A DNA stretch of 34,701 nucleotides from Protofrankia sp. CiT1 (GCF_917627385.1 NZ_CAKJTL010000154.1:1-34701); one strand, 5' to 3'; shown: positions 1 through 8,723, counted from the first letter of the stretch. Notes: generated by a model not told the origin, from the letters alone. Program-made: numbers and translations.

Positions 1-2251
1 GCCCCACCCGGCCCGCGCCGAGGTCGATGACATCGAACCAGTCACCGCCTACCTCGGTGTCGGCAACGCCCGGCACATAGCGGGCAGCGATCTCAAGCCC
101 CTCAGGCTCGGCCACGGTCAACGGCAGGAGACTGCGTTGCAGCGTCAGCGCGGTGTCCCGGCTATGGCGATAGAGCTCGGCGTGCTCGACCGCGACCGCG
201 GCGCGCGCCGCGAGTTCCTCCAGGAACGCGACGTCCGCCCCGGTGAAGGGCGCACGGTCCCCGGCTGCCATGAGGCTGAGCACACCCGCCACCTGGCCGC
301 GCAGGATCAGCGGCACGGCGGCGAGAGTGTGTGCCCCCACGTGCCGCATCCAGCGGGCCATCTCCGTGGATGACAACCACGACGCGCCGCTCAGCGGTTC
401 GATACGGCTGTGCCCGGTGAGCGCGGCGAGGGTGACCGGGCTGTCGTCCGGCCACGGACCGGTACGGGCCCGCGGCATCGGCAGCCGGGTGAGGCCGGGA
501 CGGACAGCGGCGGCCGCCCGCCGCAGGACCGGGGCACCCGGCGGCACGGCGGTTGCCCCGGCGGGCTCGTCCTGATCGCTTTGGCTGGAACCGGCCGGCT
601 GGGCCGGCCCCAGCAGATACACCGCGCAGGAATCAGCGAGCTCGCTGACAACGACATCGGTGAGTGCCCGCAGAGCCCGCTCGGGCTCGAGCGCGCTCGA
701 GACCGCTCCGGTCGCGCGGGCCAGTAGTTCCAGGCGGCGGCCTGCCTCTCGCGCGGCGCCCTCGGCGATCCGTGCCATCTCCTCCGCCCGGCGGCTCGCC
801 TGTGCCTCGGCGAGAACCCGCTCGAACAGCGTGGCGCGCTCGAACGCCTGGGCGCACTGGTCGGCAAGCGCGGTCAGGAAGGCGCGGTCCTCCGGCGAGA
901 ACTCGCGCGGCGCGCGGAAACCGAAAAACAGCGCGCCGAACGGGGCGTCGGTGGTAGCCAGTGGAAGTACCGCCCACGCGTGCTCATCGGCATCGGTGAC
1001 GCTCGCGACCAGCGCTGGCACGGGCCAGCGTCCGGCGAGTTCCGCCCGGCCGGACAGAAACAACGCGCGACCACCTCGAATGGCCTCCGACAGCGGGTGG
1101 ATCGCGCCCAGGTTGATGTCAGACCAGCTGCTGACGAACCATGGCGGATAGCCGAGCAGGGACCGGAAGCGCAGGCAGCCGCTGCTCTGGTCGACCAACG
1201 CCGCCCCCCTGCCGGCCGCGTCCAAGGCCTGCTGCCCGGCTTCGAGCACGACGGTGGCCACCTCGTCGACGGTCACCGCGCGCGACAACGCGGCAGTGAC
1301 GAGCCGCAGGCGCTCGTTCCATTCAGCCGCGCTCCGCGCACGCGCCGCCAGCGCACTGTGGGCGCTGGCGGCCGCGCGTGCCTCGGTGACGTCACGGCTC
1401 GTGCCCACCCACTCGACCAAATGATCATCGCTTGTAACTGGCAGGAGCCGCAGGGCGAGGATGTGATCCGTGCCGTCCGCACCGGCGAGGCGGAACTCCG
1501 TCTCAAAGACGCCGCGCCGCTCGACCGCCTGCCGCCAGGCCCGCGCGACCCGGTCGCGGTCCTCGGCGTGCACCGCGTCAAGCCAGCCGAATCCGACGAT
1601 CTCCGCACGCCGCTGGCCCGTGATCGCTCGCCACCGCGGCAGGTCGACGTCCAGGCCGCCATGGGCATCCGTGTGGAAGACGTCCGCAGCCACAGCCTCG
1701 ACCAGCGCCTGGCACCTGGCCTCACCGCGGGCCGCCTCGCCACGGGCGTCGCTCAACGCGGTGATATCCGTGGCGACGAAGGCCACGCCGAGCAGCGCGC
1801 CGCGGGCATCGGTCGCCGGGTACCAGCTGACAGTCCAGGTCCGCGGCGGCTGCGGGCCGTCGGCCGCGACACTGACCTCCAGGTCCACCACGGGATCACC
1901 GGTGGTGACCACCCGCTGAAGCACCTCGTCCATCTCGCGGCCGATGTCCCCCAGCAATTCCGCTGTGGTGCGACCGATGTGCTCCGCGGCAGGGCGGCCG
2001 TTCAACCTGGCCAGGACGTCGTTGACCCGCACATAACGCCCCGCGGTGTCGTAGAGGGCGAGACCGACCGGCGCCTGGGCGACGAGCGCCGTCAGGAGCT
2101 CGACAATCGGCTCCGCCGCGCCGTTCGTGCCCTCGCCGCCAGCCGCTGGGCCGCGCCCGCGGGGCTCGCCATCACCGTCGTCGTCGGCCCGATCGCCGGT
2201 CGACCCAGCCGACGAAGGTCCGGACGGCTCCTCGAGGAACGGCGTCGTCAT
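1..2251 (-). CDS. PAS/GAF sensor SpoIIE-type serine phosphatase, 3' end outside window
   Basis: Read on the minus strand from ATG at 2251, the frame stays open to the window edge for about 750 codons. An acidic Gly/Ser-rich head is followed by a PAS-like domain (about residues 50-160, with APVGLALYDTAGRYVRVN) and a second PAS (about 170-285, ending in a VGTSRDVTEAR-type exit). A GAF-like domain follows (about 320-475), then a second GAF (about 500-665), then the start of a PP2C/SpoIIE phosphatase domain with LQRSLLP and VGGDWFDVI. This is the usual build of actinobacterial phosphatases that dephosphorylate anti-anti-sigma factors, so a role in partner-switching control of a sigma factor is likely, but the partner is not in the window. 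The catalytic C-terminus lies outside. No transmembrane segment is seen, so it should be cytosolic. No clear ribosome site precedes the ATG, so the start is less sure than the family. Confidence 0.85.
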   Translation of the reverse strand, partial: MTTPFLEEPSGPSSAGSTGDRADDDGDGEPRGRGPAAGGEGTNGAAEPIVELLTALVAQAPVGLALYDTAGRYVRVNDVLARLNGRPAAEHIGRTTAELLGDIGREMDEVLQRVVTTGDPVVDLEVSVAADGPQPPRTWTVSWYPATDARGALLGVAFVATDITALSDARGEAARGEARCQALVEAVAADVFHTDAHGGLDVDLPRWRAITGQRRAEIVGFGWLDAVHAEDRDRVARAWRQAVERRGVFETEFRLAGADGTDHILALRLLPVTSDDHLVEWVGTSRDVTEARAAASAHSALAARARSAAEWNERLRLVTAALSRAVTVDEVATVVLEAGQQALDAAGRGAALVDQSSGCLRFRSLLGYPPWFVSSWSDINLGAIHPLSEAIRGGRALFLSGRAELAGRWPVPALVASVTDADEHAWAVLPLATTDAPFGALFFGFRAPREFSPEDRAFLTALADQCAQAFERATLFERVLAEAQASRRAEEMARIAEGAAREAGRRLELLARATGAVSSALEPERALRALTDVVVSELADSCAVYLLGPAQPAGSSQSDQDEPAGATAVPPGAPVLRRAAAAVRPGLTRLPMPRARTGPWPDDSPVTLAALTGHSRIEPLSGASWLSSTEMARWMRHVGAHTLAAVPLILRGQVAGVLSLMAAGDRAPFTGADVAFLEELAARAAVAVEHAELYRHSRDTALTLQRSLLPLTVAEPEGLEIAARYVPGVADTEVGGDWFDVIDLGAGRVG

Positions 2252-2335
2252 GGGAAAAGATTGTGGACGGTGGGGCAACGTTGTGCTCAATGCCCTACCC
2301 CTGACATTTCCGGCCATCGTCTGGTTGCCACCCGG

Positions 2336-5125
2336 TCACGAACACGCTCCGCCATGGAGCGTCCCCGGGCCCGGGACAGCTCCGACGTCGCGTGCGGATC
2401 CGGTCACCTCCGGAGCATCTTCATGGACATACCCGCTGGCGTCGTCCAGTCCGTGCTTTGGCGTGGGTGCCCACAGTTTGCGCGGCCCAGCGTCCGCGCG
2501 GGGCAGCCCGCGGCCCACGACGGCCTCCGCGGACAACACCGTGACCGACGACTTCGAGACAATGACCGGGTTCAGCGTGAGGGATGCCACCTCCGGCAGG
2601 TCGTCCGCGAGCCGCGCGACCCGCATGAGCAGCAGCTCAAGGGCTGCGACGTCGACGGTCTCCGCTCCCCGGTAACCGAACAGCAGGGGGGCGGCCCGGA
2701 CCGACCGCACCAGCCGCGCCGCGTCGGAGTCGGTGAGCGGCAGGATGTGGTGGGCACGGTCACCCAACAGATCGGTGGCGGGCCCAGCCAGCCCGAAGGA
2801 CACCAGCGGCCCGTATCGCGGATGCTCGAGGGAACCGACCACCACCGCGACCCCTGCCGGGGCCATCCGCTGCACGACGAATGACCCATTGGCGGCGAGC
2901 TGTGCGTCACCGCCGTTCCCGTCACCGAGCCGCGCCAGCATCGACGACCAGGCGGTCCGCAACGCCGCCGGGCCGAACAGGTCGAGCCGCTGCCCACCGA
3001 GCTCGGGGCGGTGCCGATACGGGCGGGCACGCGCTTTGAGGGCCACCGGCCACCCGAGCCGTTCCGCGGCCAGTACCGCCTCATCGGCGGAGGTGACCGT
3101 GCTGAACGGCTGGACGTCGATGCCGTAACAGTCGAGCAGATCGGCCACCCGGTCCTCGTCGAGCGGACCGGAAACGCCGGCGAGCAGCGTACGGGCCGCC
3201 TTGGCCCGCCGGGTGATCTCAGGCACCGAGCCGGCCGGCTCCGCGCGCCACTCAGCGTATGAGACGGCCCGCACCAAGGCCGCCACGGCGCCCTCCGGCG
3301 ACGGATAACCCGGCACACCAGCGAGATCCGGTGGTACCTCGGTGCCCAGAACCGTCGCGAGGACGGGCACGTCGACAACCTTCGCGGCGGCCGCGACCGC
3401 CCTCGCGACCGGGCCGGGTTCAGCCGGCGCCAGCCGCACCACCGTCGCGATCAGCGCGTCCGCACGGCCAGCCGCGTCGATGAGAACCTCGGTGAACGTC
3501 TCGGGCGGGGTGCCACCCGGCAGCAGGATCCGCTCCACCGCGAGCCCGGACGCCTCCGCGGCCTGGCAGGTCAGCCAGACCAGCGCCCGGGAGTCGCCGA
3601 CGACCGCGACCCGCCGCCCGGCCGGCAGCGGCTGGGCGGTCAGCAGCAGCGCCACATCGAAGCCCTGGGAGATCCGATCAACCCTGATCACGCCCGTCTG
3701 GCGCAGTAACGCGTCATCCAGGGGCGAGCGGCCGCTGGTCACCACCACGACCGGCGTGCGCCGTCCGACCCGGCGGGCCAGCCGGGCGAACTTCCGCGGG
3801 TTGCCGAAGGTCTCCACGTGCATGAAGACCACGTCGGTGGCTGGATCCTCCTCCCAGAACTGCAGAAGGTCGTTGCCACTCACGTCGACCCGGTCACCCG
3901 CTGAGACAAAACAGGACAGCCCAACCCCGCGGGCAGCCGCCGCCTCCAGCAGCGCCGCGCCGAGCGGGCCGGACTGTGAGTAGCAGCCGACCCGCCCAGG
4001 GGCGGGCATCCGGCCTGCCAACGACGCGTTGAGCCCGGTGGCGAGGTTCTGGATGCCCAGGCTCGCCGGCCCCACCACGCGCATGCCGAATGCGCGGGCC
4101 GCGGCTGTGACCTCGATCTCCGCCTGGTAGTCGCCGAGGTCGGTGAGCACCACCAGACCGCGGACGCCCTTACGGCCGCACTGGTCTATGATCTCGGGCA
4201 CGTTAGGCGGTGGCACGCACACCACGGCCAGGTCCACCGGGCCGTCGATGTCGGCCACCGAGGCGACCGCCCGTACCGAGGCGACCGCGCCCCCGACGTC
4301 AGCCGCGGCGGGGTTGACCGGATAGACCGGGCCGGCGAACCCACCGGCCAACAGGTGCCGGAAGACCGTGTGCCCCACCGCGTCGCGATCCCGGGAAGCC
4401 CCGATCACCGCGACGGACCGCGGGTGCAGCAGCCGGACGATCGACGCGGCCTCCGCGTGGTGCTCACGGGCACGCATGACGTCCACCGAGGTCTGCGTGG
4501 GTGCGATCTCAAAGGACAGCCGGACCGCCCCACTGTCCCACGCTCGTGACACACTGTAACCGGCGTCCAGAAAAACCCCGATCATCTGACGGTTCTCGCT
4601 GAGCACATCGGCGTCGAAACGACGGATCCCGCGTTCGGACGCCGCCGCCGCCAGATGTTCCAGCAGGACCGATCCGAGGCCGCGTCCCTGGTGGGCGTCT
4701 TCTACGAGAAAAGCGACCTCCGCGGCCAACGCCGGCCGCCGCGCCCCCGGTGGCGGCTCCTCCGCATCCGTCCGATCATGTTCGGCCGCCGGCGCCGGTG
4801 CGCCCTCCCAGTGGGCGATGGCCACGATCTCGTCCCCGATGAGCGCGACCAAGGCCCCACGCACCCACTGGTCGACAACGGTCATCCGCCGGATGTCGGT
4901 ATCGGTGAGCGGCCCGCGTGCGCTGAAGTAGCGGAAGTAGATGCTGCGCATCGACAGACGGCCCCAGAACGCGCGCAGCCGCTCACCGTCACCAGGTATG
5001 ACCGGACGAAGCCGGGCAGTACCCCCGTCAGCGAGGATGACGTCCGCCTCCCACCTCGCCGGGTAGCTCGCCCCGGCGTCGGCCCGCATCCCGTCGTCAT
5101 GGCTCGGCGGCACGGTGTCACTCAT
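2336..5125 (-). CDS. patA: PatA-type protein: N-terminal GNAT acetyltransferase fused to NDP-forming acyl-CoA ligase domain
   Basis: This is a 929-residue fusion. Residues about 25-215 form a GNAT acetyltransferase with the acetyl-CoA loop HQGRGLGSVLL. From about 230 there is a CoA-binding Rossmann domain (SVAVIGASRD), then a succinyl-CoA-ligase-like part (CYSQSGPLG), then an ATP-grasp part (about 660-890). The order GNAT first, ligase second, is that of Streptomyces lividans PatA, which acetylates acetoacetyl-CoA synthetase; Salmonella Pat has the reverse order. The segment after SGRS (about 460-475) goes straight to a DDALLRQTGVIRVD stretch and lacks the SHTGALAG-type loop that carries the phospho-histidine in active enzymes. 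The ligase half is therefore probably a sensor or regulatory domain. The ATG overlaps the acuC stop (ATGA), so the two are translationally coupled. The assignment as protein acetyltransferase is an inference from architecture and neighbours. Confidence 0.85.
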   Translation of the reverse strand: MSDTVPPSHDDGMRADAGASYPARWEADVILADGGTARLRPVIPGDGERLRAFWGRLSMRSIYFRYFSARGPLTDTDIRRMTVVDQWVRGALVALIGDEIVAIAHWEGAPAPAAEHDRTDAEEPPPGARRPALAAEVAFLVEDAHQGRGLGSVLLEHLAAAASERGIRRFDADVLSENRQMIGVFLDAGYSVSRAWDSGAVRLSFEIAPTQTSVDVMRAREHHAEAASIVRLLHPRSVAVIGASRDRDAVGHTVFRHLLAGGFAGPVYPVNPAAADVGGAVASVRAVASVADIDGPVDLAVVCVPPPNVPEIIDQCGRKGVRGLVVLTDLGDYQAEIEVTAAARAFGMRVVGPASLGIQNLATGLNASLAGRMPAPGRVGCYSQSGPLGAALLEAAAARGVGLSCFVSAGDRVDVSGNDLLQFWEEDPATDVVFMHVETFGNPRKFARLARRVGRRTPVVVVTSGRSPLDDALLRQTGVIRVDRISQGFDVALLLTAQPLPAGRRVAVVGDSRALVWLTCQAAEASGLAVERILLPGGTPPETFTEVLIDAAGRADALIATVVRLAPAEPGPVARAVAAAAKVVDVPVLATVLGTEVPPDLAGVPGYPSPEGAVAALVRAVSYAEWRAEPAGSVPEITRRAKAARTLLAGVSGPLDEDRVADLLDCYGIDVQPFSTVTSADEAVLAAERLGWPVALKARARPYRHRPELGGQRLDLFGPAALRTAWSSMLARLGDGNGGDAQLAANGSFVVQRMAPAGVAVVVGSLEHPRYGPLVSFGLAGPATDLLGDRAHHILPLTDSDAARLVRSVRAAPLLFGYRGAETVDVAALELLLMRVARLADDLPEVASLTLNPVIVSKSSVTVLSAEAVVGRGLPRADAGPRKLWAPTPKHGLDDASGYVHEDAPEVTGSARDVGAVPGPGTLHGGACS

Positions 5126-6384
5126 CTGTCGACGAGGGGGTCGAGACCATGCAGCGGAAGGATCTCTCGCCGGGTGGCCGCCACCGCCCGGTCCAGGGGG
5201 TCATCCGGATCACCCTCGCCTGCCTCCCAGGGATGGAAGGCGATGTCGACGCCGTCGCCGAAACGGTCGGGCGTGGGACCGCCAGCGACGGCCGCGCCGG
5301 TGGCCTCCCGCACGCGGGCGTCAGCCGTGTGCCGCCACTCCTGCGGCAGCGACCGCGAGCAGTCCAGCGGCACGTGGCCGGCAATGGCCAGCAGGTGCGT
5401 CCAGGCGCGTGGCACCACCGACGCGAGCGCATAGCCACCGCCCCCGCAGGCAACCCATCGTCCGCCGCACACGTCATGTGCCAGATCGTGCAGGGCCTGG
5501 TAGGAAGCACGCTGTCCGTCGACCGACAGTGTCAGATCCCCGAGCGGATCGAGGAAATGTGTGTCACACCCGTGCTGGGTGACCAGGATCTCAGGGGCGA
5601 ACTCACGCAGCAGCACCGGAACCACCCCGCTGAACGCTCGCAGCCATCCGGCGTCTCCGGTGCGCGGCGGCAGCGCGACGTTGACCGACATACCGCTGGC
5701 CTCCCCTGTCCCGGATTCGTCCGGGAAACCGGTGCCGGGAAACAGGGTCCGGCCGGACTGGTGCAAGGAGATCGTCAGTACCCGTGGGTCATCGTAGAAA
5801 GCGGTCTGGACACCGTCACCGTGATGAACGTCGACGTCGACGTAGGCCACCCGAGCGGCCCCGTTGCGCAGCAACCAGGCGATCGCCACCGCCGGGTCGT
5901 TGTAGACGCAGAACCCACTGGCGGCGAGACGCATCGCATGGTGGAGCCCGCCCGCGGGAGCCACGGCATGGCCGTGCCGTCCCGTCCACACGCCCTCGGC
6001 CGCGGCCAGCGTCCCACCGGTAATCCGAGCGGCGGCGGTGTGCATGGACTCGAAGACCGGGTTGTCCGGCGTTCCCAGACCGAACATGGTCGCCAATCCG
6101 CGCGCGGCGTACCACGGCGCCTGGCGCACCGCCTGCACGTACGCGGGATCGTGCACAAGTTCGATCAAGTCATCCGTGGCGAGCTGAGGCGGCCGGACCG
6201 CCACCTGGGGGCCGTCCAGCACGCCGGTACGCGCGGCGAGATCCATGGTCAGCTCGAGCCGCACGGGATGCAGCGGGTGTCCGCGCCCGAAGCCGTAATC
6301 AGCCAGCTCGGAATCCCACATGACCAGTGTTGGCCCGGGATCACCACCGTCAGCGGAACCGTTCGGCCGCGAAGCACTGCCCAT
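5122..6384 (-). CDS. acuC: AcuC-type class I histone-deacetylase-like lysine deacetylase
   Basis: A 420-residue arginase/deacetylase-fold protein, near the family length. Diagnostic parts are the GGLHHAM pair of histidines, the zinc-site YVDVDVHHGDGV, the second zinc aspartate in QHGCDTHFLDPLG, and the GGGGY loop with the catalytic-pocket tyrosine. All residues needed for Zn-dependent removal of acetyl groups from lysine appear present. In Bacillus, AcuC reverses AcuA acetylation of acetyl-CoA synthetase. Here the gene sits between a PatA-type acetylase (4-bp overlap) and a divergent acetoacetyl-CoA synthetase, so deacetylation of that enzyme is the natural guess. The ATG at 6384 has no Shine-Dalgarno but lies 6 nt behind a TAGGGT, which suggests a leaderless mRNA. 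Confidence 0.9.
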   Translation of the reverse strand: MGSASRPNGSADGGDPGPTLVMWDSELADYGFGRGHPLHPVRLELTMDLAARTGVLDGPQVAVRPPQLATDDLIELVHDPAYVQAVRQAPWYAARGLATMFGLGTPDNPVFESMHTAAARITGGTLAAAEGVWTGRHGHAVAPAGGLHHAMRLAASGFCVYNDPAVAIAWLLRNGAARVAYVDVDVHHGDGVQTAFYDDPRVLTISLHQSGRTLFPGTGFPDESGTGEASGMSVNVALPPRTGDAGWLRAFSGVVPVLLREFAPEILVTQHGCDTHFLDPLGDLTLSVDGQRASYQALHDLAHDVCGGRWVACGGGGYALASVVPRAWTHLLAIAGHVPLDCSRSLPQEWRHTADARVREATGAAVAGGPTPDRFGDGVDIAFHPWEAGEGDPDDPLDRAVAATRREILPLHGLDPLVDR

Positions 6385-6390
6385 GATTCG

Positions 6391-6396
6391 ACCCTA
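6391..6396 (-). promoter_or_regulatory. Candidate -10 for leaderless acuC transcript
   Basis: TAGGGT on the minus strand fits the actinobacterial TANNNT -10, and the acuC ATG begins 6 nt later, so transcription would start at or next to the start codon. No Shine-Dalgarno is present. The first TA belongs to the end of a dispersed repeat, so that repeat may supply part of the promoter. No good -35 is seen. Confidence 0.4.
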
Positions 6397-6449
6397 CGGC
6401 GTGTTGCGGAAGCCGTCGTTCGATCAGGGAACCGCGTCCAGGTGGCTGC
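6395..6449. repeat. Dispersed repeat A, copy 1 (half element)
   Basis: These 55 bp match the reverse complement of 13565-13619 with three mismatches. This copy has the GGCGTGTTGCGGAAG end but lacks the opposite inverted end. It forms the upstream region of acuC. Confidence 0.8.
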
Positions 6450-6473
6450 TGGCAAGGCCGCGAGCCGGACAGT

Positions 6474-6524
6474 CCTATTGCCGGGCGCTCCACGAGCGAC
6501 CGGCAATAGGGGACGCGGCGTCGC
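6474..6524. repeat. Repeat C: near-perfect hairpin plus shared flank
   Basis: CCTATTGCCGG (6474-6484) and CCGGCAATAGG (6500-6510) are perfect inverted arms. CGCTC and GAGCG extend the stem inside, leaving one mismatch and a 3-nt loop. Positions 6497-6524 match 32648-32675 at 26 of 28 bases, and 6474-6490 match 32720-32736 at 15 of 17. It has the look of two element ends abutting. Confidence 0.75.
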
Positions 6525-6532
6525 CAGCGGCA

Positions 6533-6598
6533 CAGTCCGGCCAGTCCGGCCACTCCGGCCACTCCGGCCAGGCCCGCCGACCAGGCCAACCAGGCCAA
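6533..6598. repeat. Two short tandem arrays with 9-bp period
   Basis: CAGTCCGGC twice and CACTCCGGC twice stand in a row at 6533-6568. CCAGGCCAA occurs twice at 6581-6598. They lie in the non-coding divergent region between acuC and aacS. Confidence 0.8.
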
Positions 6599-6678
6599 AG
6601 GCGGCGGCTGGTCGCACGGCGTGATTTTTTCGACGCACCCCGGCCGTCGAGTGGACCATTTCGGCCTCCCGTATTCGT

Positions 6679-6684
6679 TAGGGT
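6679..6684 (+). promoter_or_regulatory. Candidate -10 for leaderless aacS transcript
   Basis: TAGGGT lies 8 nt before GTG 6693. The same hexamer precedes acuC on the other strand. The rest of 6385-6692, a 308-bp stretch without a gene, holds repeats A and C and the 9-bp arrays; I see no other gene in it. Confidence 0.4.
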
Positions 6685-6692
6685 CTGAGTCC

Positions 6693-8723
6693 GTGGCTGT
6701 TGGACACGATGATGAACACGAGATTGCGCCAGATGCCGGGCCCAGGATGGATATCGCGGGACGGCGGTTGTGGACGCCATCTCCGCAGCGGGTCCGCGCC
6801 GCCGGGGTCACCGCCTATCTGGACTGGCTGGCCACCGAACGCGACCGGAAGCTGAGCGGTGCCACGGCTTTGTGGCAGTGGTCGGTGGACGACCTTGACG
6901 GGTTCTGGGACTCGATCTGGGATTTCTGCGCGGTCGAGGGCGAGCGCGGGGACGGCCCTGCCCTTGCCGACGCCCGGATGCCGGGCGCTCAGTGGTTCCC
7001 GACCGCCCGCGTGAACTATGCCGAGAACGCTTTAACGCGACATGGCCCCGCACCCGCGGTGATCGCCGTCCGCGAGGACTCGACCACCGCCGTGGTCTCC
7101 TGGGACGAACTTCGCCGCGAGGTCGCGGCGGCCGCGGCGGGGCTGCGGCGCCTGGGTGTGCGTCCCGGCGACCGGGTCTGCGCCGTGCTGCCGAACTGCG
7201 TCCATGCCGTGGTGGCCATGCTCGCCGCGACCAGCGTCGGCGCGGTCTGGTCGTGCTGTTCCCCGGATTTCGGGTCTTCCGCCATTGCCGACCGTTTCGC
7301 TCAGATCACCCCAACGGTACTCATCGGGGTGGACGGCTACACCTACGGCGGAAAGTCCTTTGACACGCTCGGCGCGCTCGGTGGCGTGGCCGACCGTCTG
7401 CCAGACCTGCGGGCAATGGTCGTGATCCCATACCTGGCCGCGGATGCCGTCGAGCGTGCCCACAAGGCCCACCTACCGGCTGTCATCTCCTGGGCGGACC
7501 TGCTCGCCGGCTGCGATGACCAGGTCCCCGCCTTCCACCGGGTCCCCTTCGACTCGCCGCTGTGGATCCTGTACTCCTCGGGTTCGACCGGCCGCCCGAA
7601 ACCGATCGTGCAGGGCCATGGCGGAATCCTGTTGGAACACCTCAAGTCGCTGGTACTCCATCTCGATCTGGGACCTGACGATCGCTTCCTGTGGGTGACG
7701 AGCACCGGCTGGATGATGTGGAACCTGCTCGTGTCCGGCCTGCTGACCGGGGCGACCGTCGTGCTTTTCGACGGCAGCCCGAAGTTCCCCGACCTGGGGA
7801 CCCTGTGGCGGCTCGCCGAGGCCGTCCGCATCACCTGCCTGGGAGCAAGTCCCGGCCTGCTGGCCGCGTGTGAACGCTCGGGCATCGTCCCGCGGGAGAT
7901 CGCCGACCTCTCCGCGATACGTACCATCGGTTCCACCGGCTCGCCGTTGTCCCCGGCCGGGTACGCCTGGGTGTACGACGCGGTCGGCTCCGACCTGATG
8001 CTCTCGTCGGTCAGCGGCGGCACGGACATGTGCACGGCGGTCGCGGCGGGCCTGCCCACGCTGGCAGTGCACGCCGGGGAGATCTCCATGCGCGGGCTCG
8101 GGTGCGCGGTGAGCATCTTCGACGGCGACGGCAAGGAACTCGTCGACGAGATCGGCGAACTGGTGCTCACCGCGCCCATGCCCTCGATGCCGCTCTTCTT
8201 CTGGGGCGACGATGACGGCTCGCTGCTGCGCGCGTCCTACTTCTCGACCTACCACGGCGTATGGCGCCACGGTGACTGGGCCAGGATCACCCCCACCGGA
8301 TCAATGATCATATATGGCCGCTCGGACGCGACCCTGAAGCGCGGCGGAGTCCGGCTGGGTACCGCCGAGTTCTACCAGGTGCTGGACAGCATCCCCGGCG
8401 TGGCGGACAGCATGATCATCGATACCTCGACCGCCGAGCGGCCAGGTGAGCTCGTGCTGTACGTCGTGCTGGACGACAACGGAACGCTTGCCGACTCCTT
8501 CATCAGCTCCCTGCTGACGACGATCAGAAGGGAGCTGAGCCCCCGGCATGTGCCTGACCGCGTCGAACAGGTCTCCGCGATTCCCCGCACCTACAACGGC
8601 AAGAAACTGGAAGTGCCGGTTCGGCGCCTGCTGCTGGGTGCAGCCCTGGAGCAGGCCGTCAACCTCGGCATGGTCGCCAATCCCGAGGCGTTGCTGCCGT
8701 TCATCCCGCCCGCGGCCAGCTGA
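6693..8723 (+). CDS. aacS: Acetoacetyl-CoA synthetase (AMP-forming)
   Basis: This adenylate-forming ligase (676 residues from the chosen start) converts acetoacetate, ATP and CoA to acetoacetyl-CoA. The N-terminal part has the family's LWTPSPQRV and FPTARVNYAENAL blocks. The ATP-binding signature is LWILYSSGSTGRPKPIV, followed by STGWMMWN and SGGTDMCTA typical of acetoacetyl-CoA synthetases. The C-terminal lid has SDATLKRGGVRLGTAEFY and ends with PRTYNGKK, a P-x4-G-K motif whose lysine (about residue 637 from this start) is the catalytic lysine and known acetylation site in this superfamily. The frame is open further upstream to 6621. I prefer GTG 6693 because a TAGGGT lies 8 nt before it, as in leaderless actinobacterial genes; ATG 6747 is another candidate. 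It is divergent from acuC-patA and convergent with sigA. Confidence 0.92.
   Translation: MAVGHDDEHEIAPDAGPRMDIAGRRLWTPSPQRVRAAGVTAYLDWLATERDRKLSGATALWQWSVDDLDGFWDSIWDFCAVEGERGDGPALADARMPGAQWFPTARVNYAENALTRHGPAPAVIAVREDSTTAVVSWDELRREVAAAAAGLRRLGVRPGDRVCAVLPNCVHAVVAMLAATSVGAVWSCCSPDFGSSAIADRFAQITPTVLIGVDGYTYGGKSFDTLGALGGVADRLPDLRAMVVIPYLAADAVERAHKAHLPAVISWADLLAGCDDQVPAFHRVPFDSPLWILYSSGSTGRPKPIVQGHGGILLEHLKSLVLHLDLGPDDRFLWVTSTGWMMWNLLVSGLLTGATVVLFDGSPKFPDLGTLWRLAEAVRITCLGASPGLLAACERSGIVPREIADLSAIRTIGSTGSPLSPAGYAWVYDAVGSDLMLSSVSGGTDMCTAVAAGLPTLAVHAGEISMRGLGCAVSIFDGDGKELVDEIGELVLTAPMPSMPLFFWGDDDGSLLRASYFSTYHGVWRHGDWARITPTGSMIIYGRSDATLKRGGVRLGTAEFYQVLDSIPGVADSMIIDTSTAERPGELVLYVVLDDNGTLADSFISSLLTTIRRELSPRHVPDRVEQVSAIPRTYNGKKLEVPVRRLLLGAALEQAVNLGMVANPEALLPFIPPAAS

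Noticed and set aside
980-2884. 634-codon open frame on the plus strand
   Set aside because: It lies opposite the phosphatase and PatA genes, has no recognisable domain, and has the Arg/Pro/Gln-rich composition of antisense frames in GC-rich DNA.
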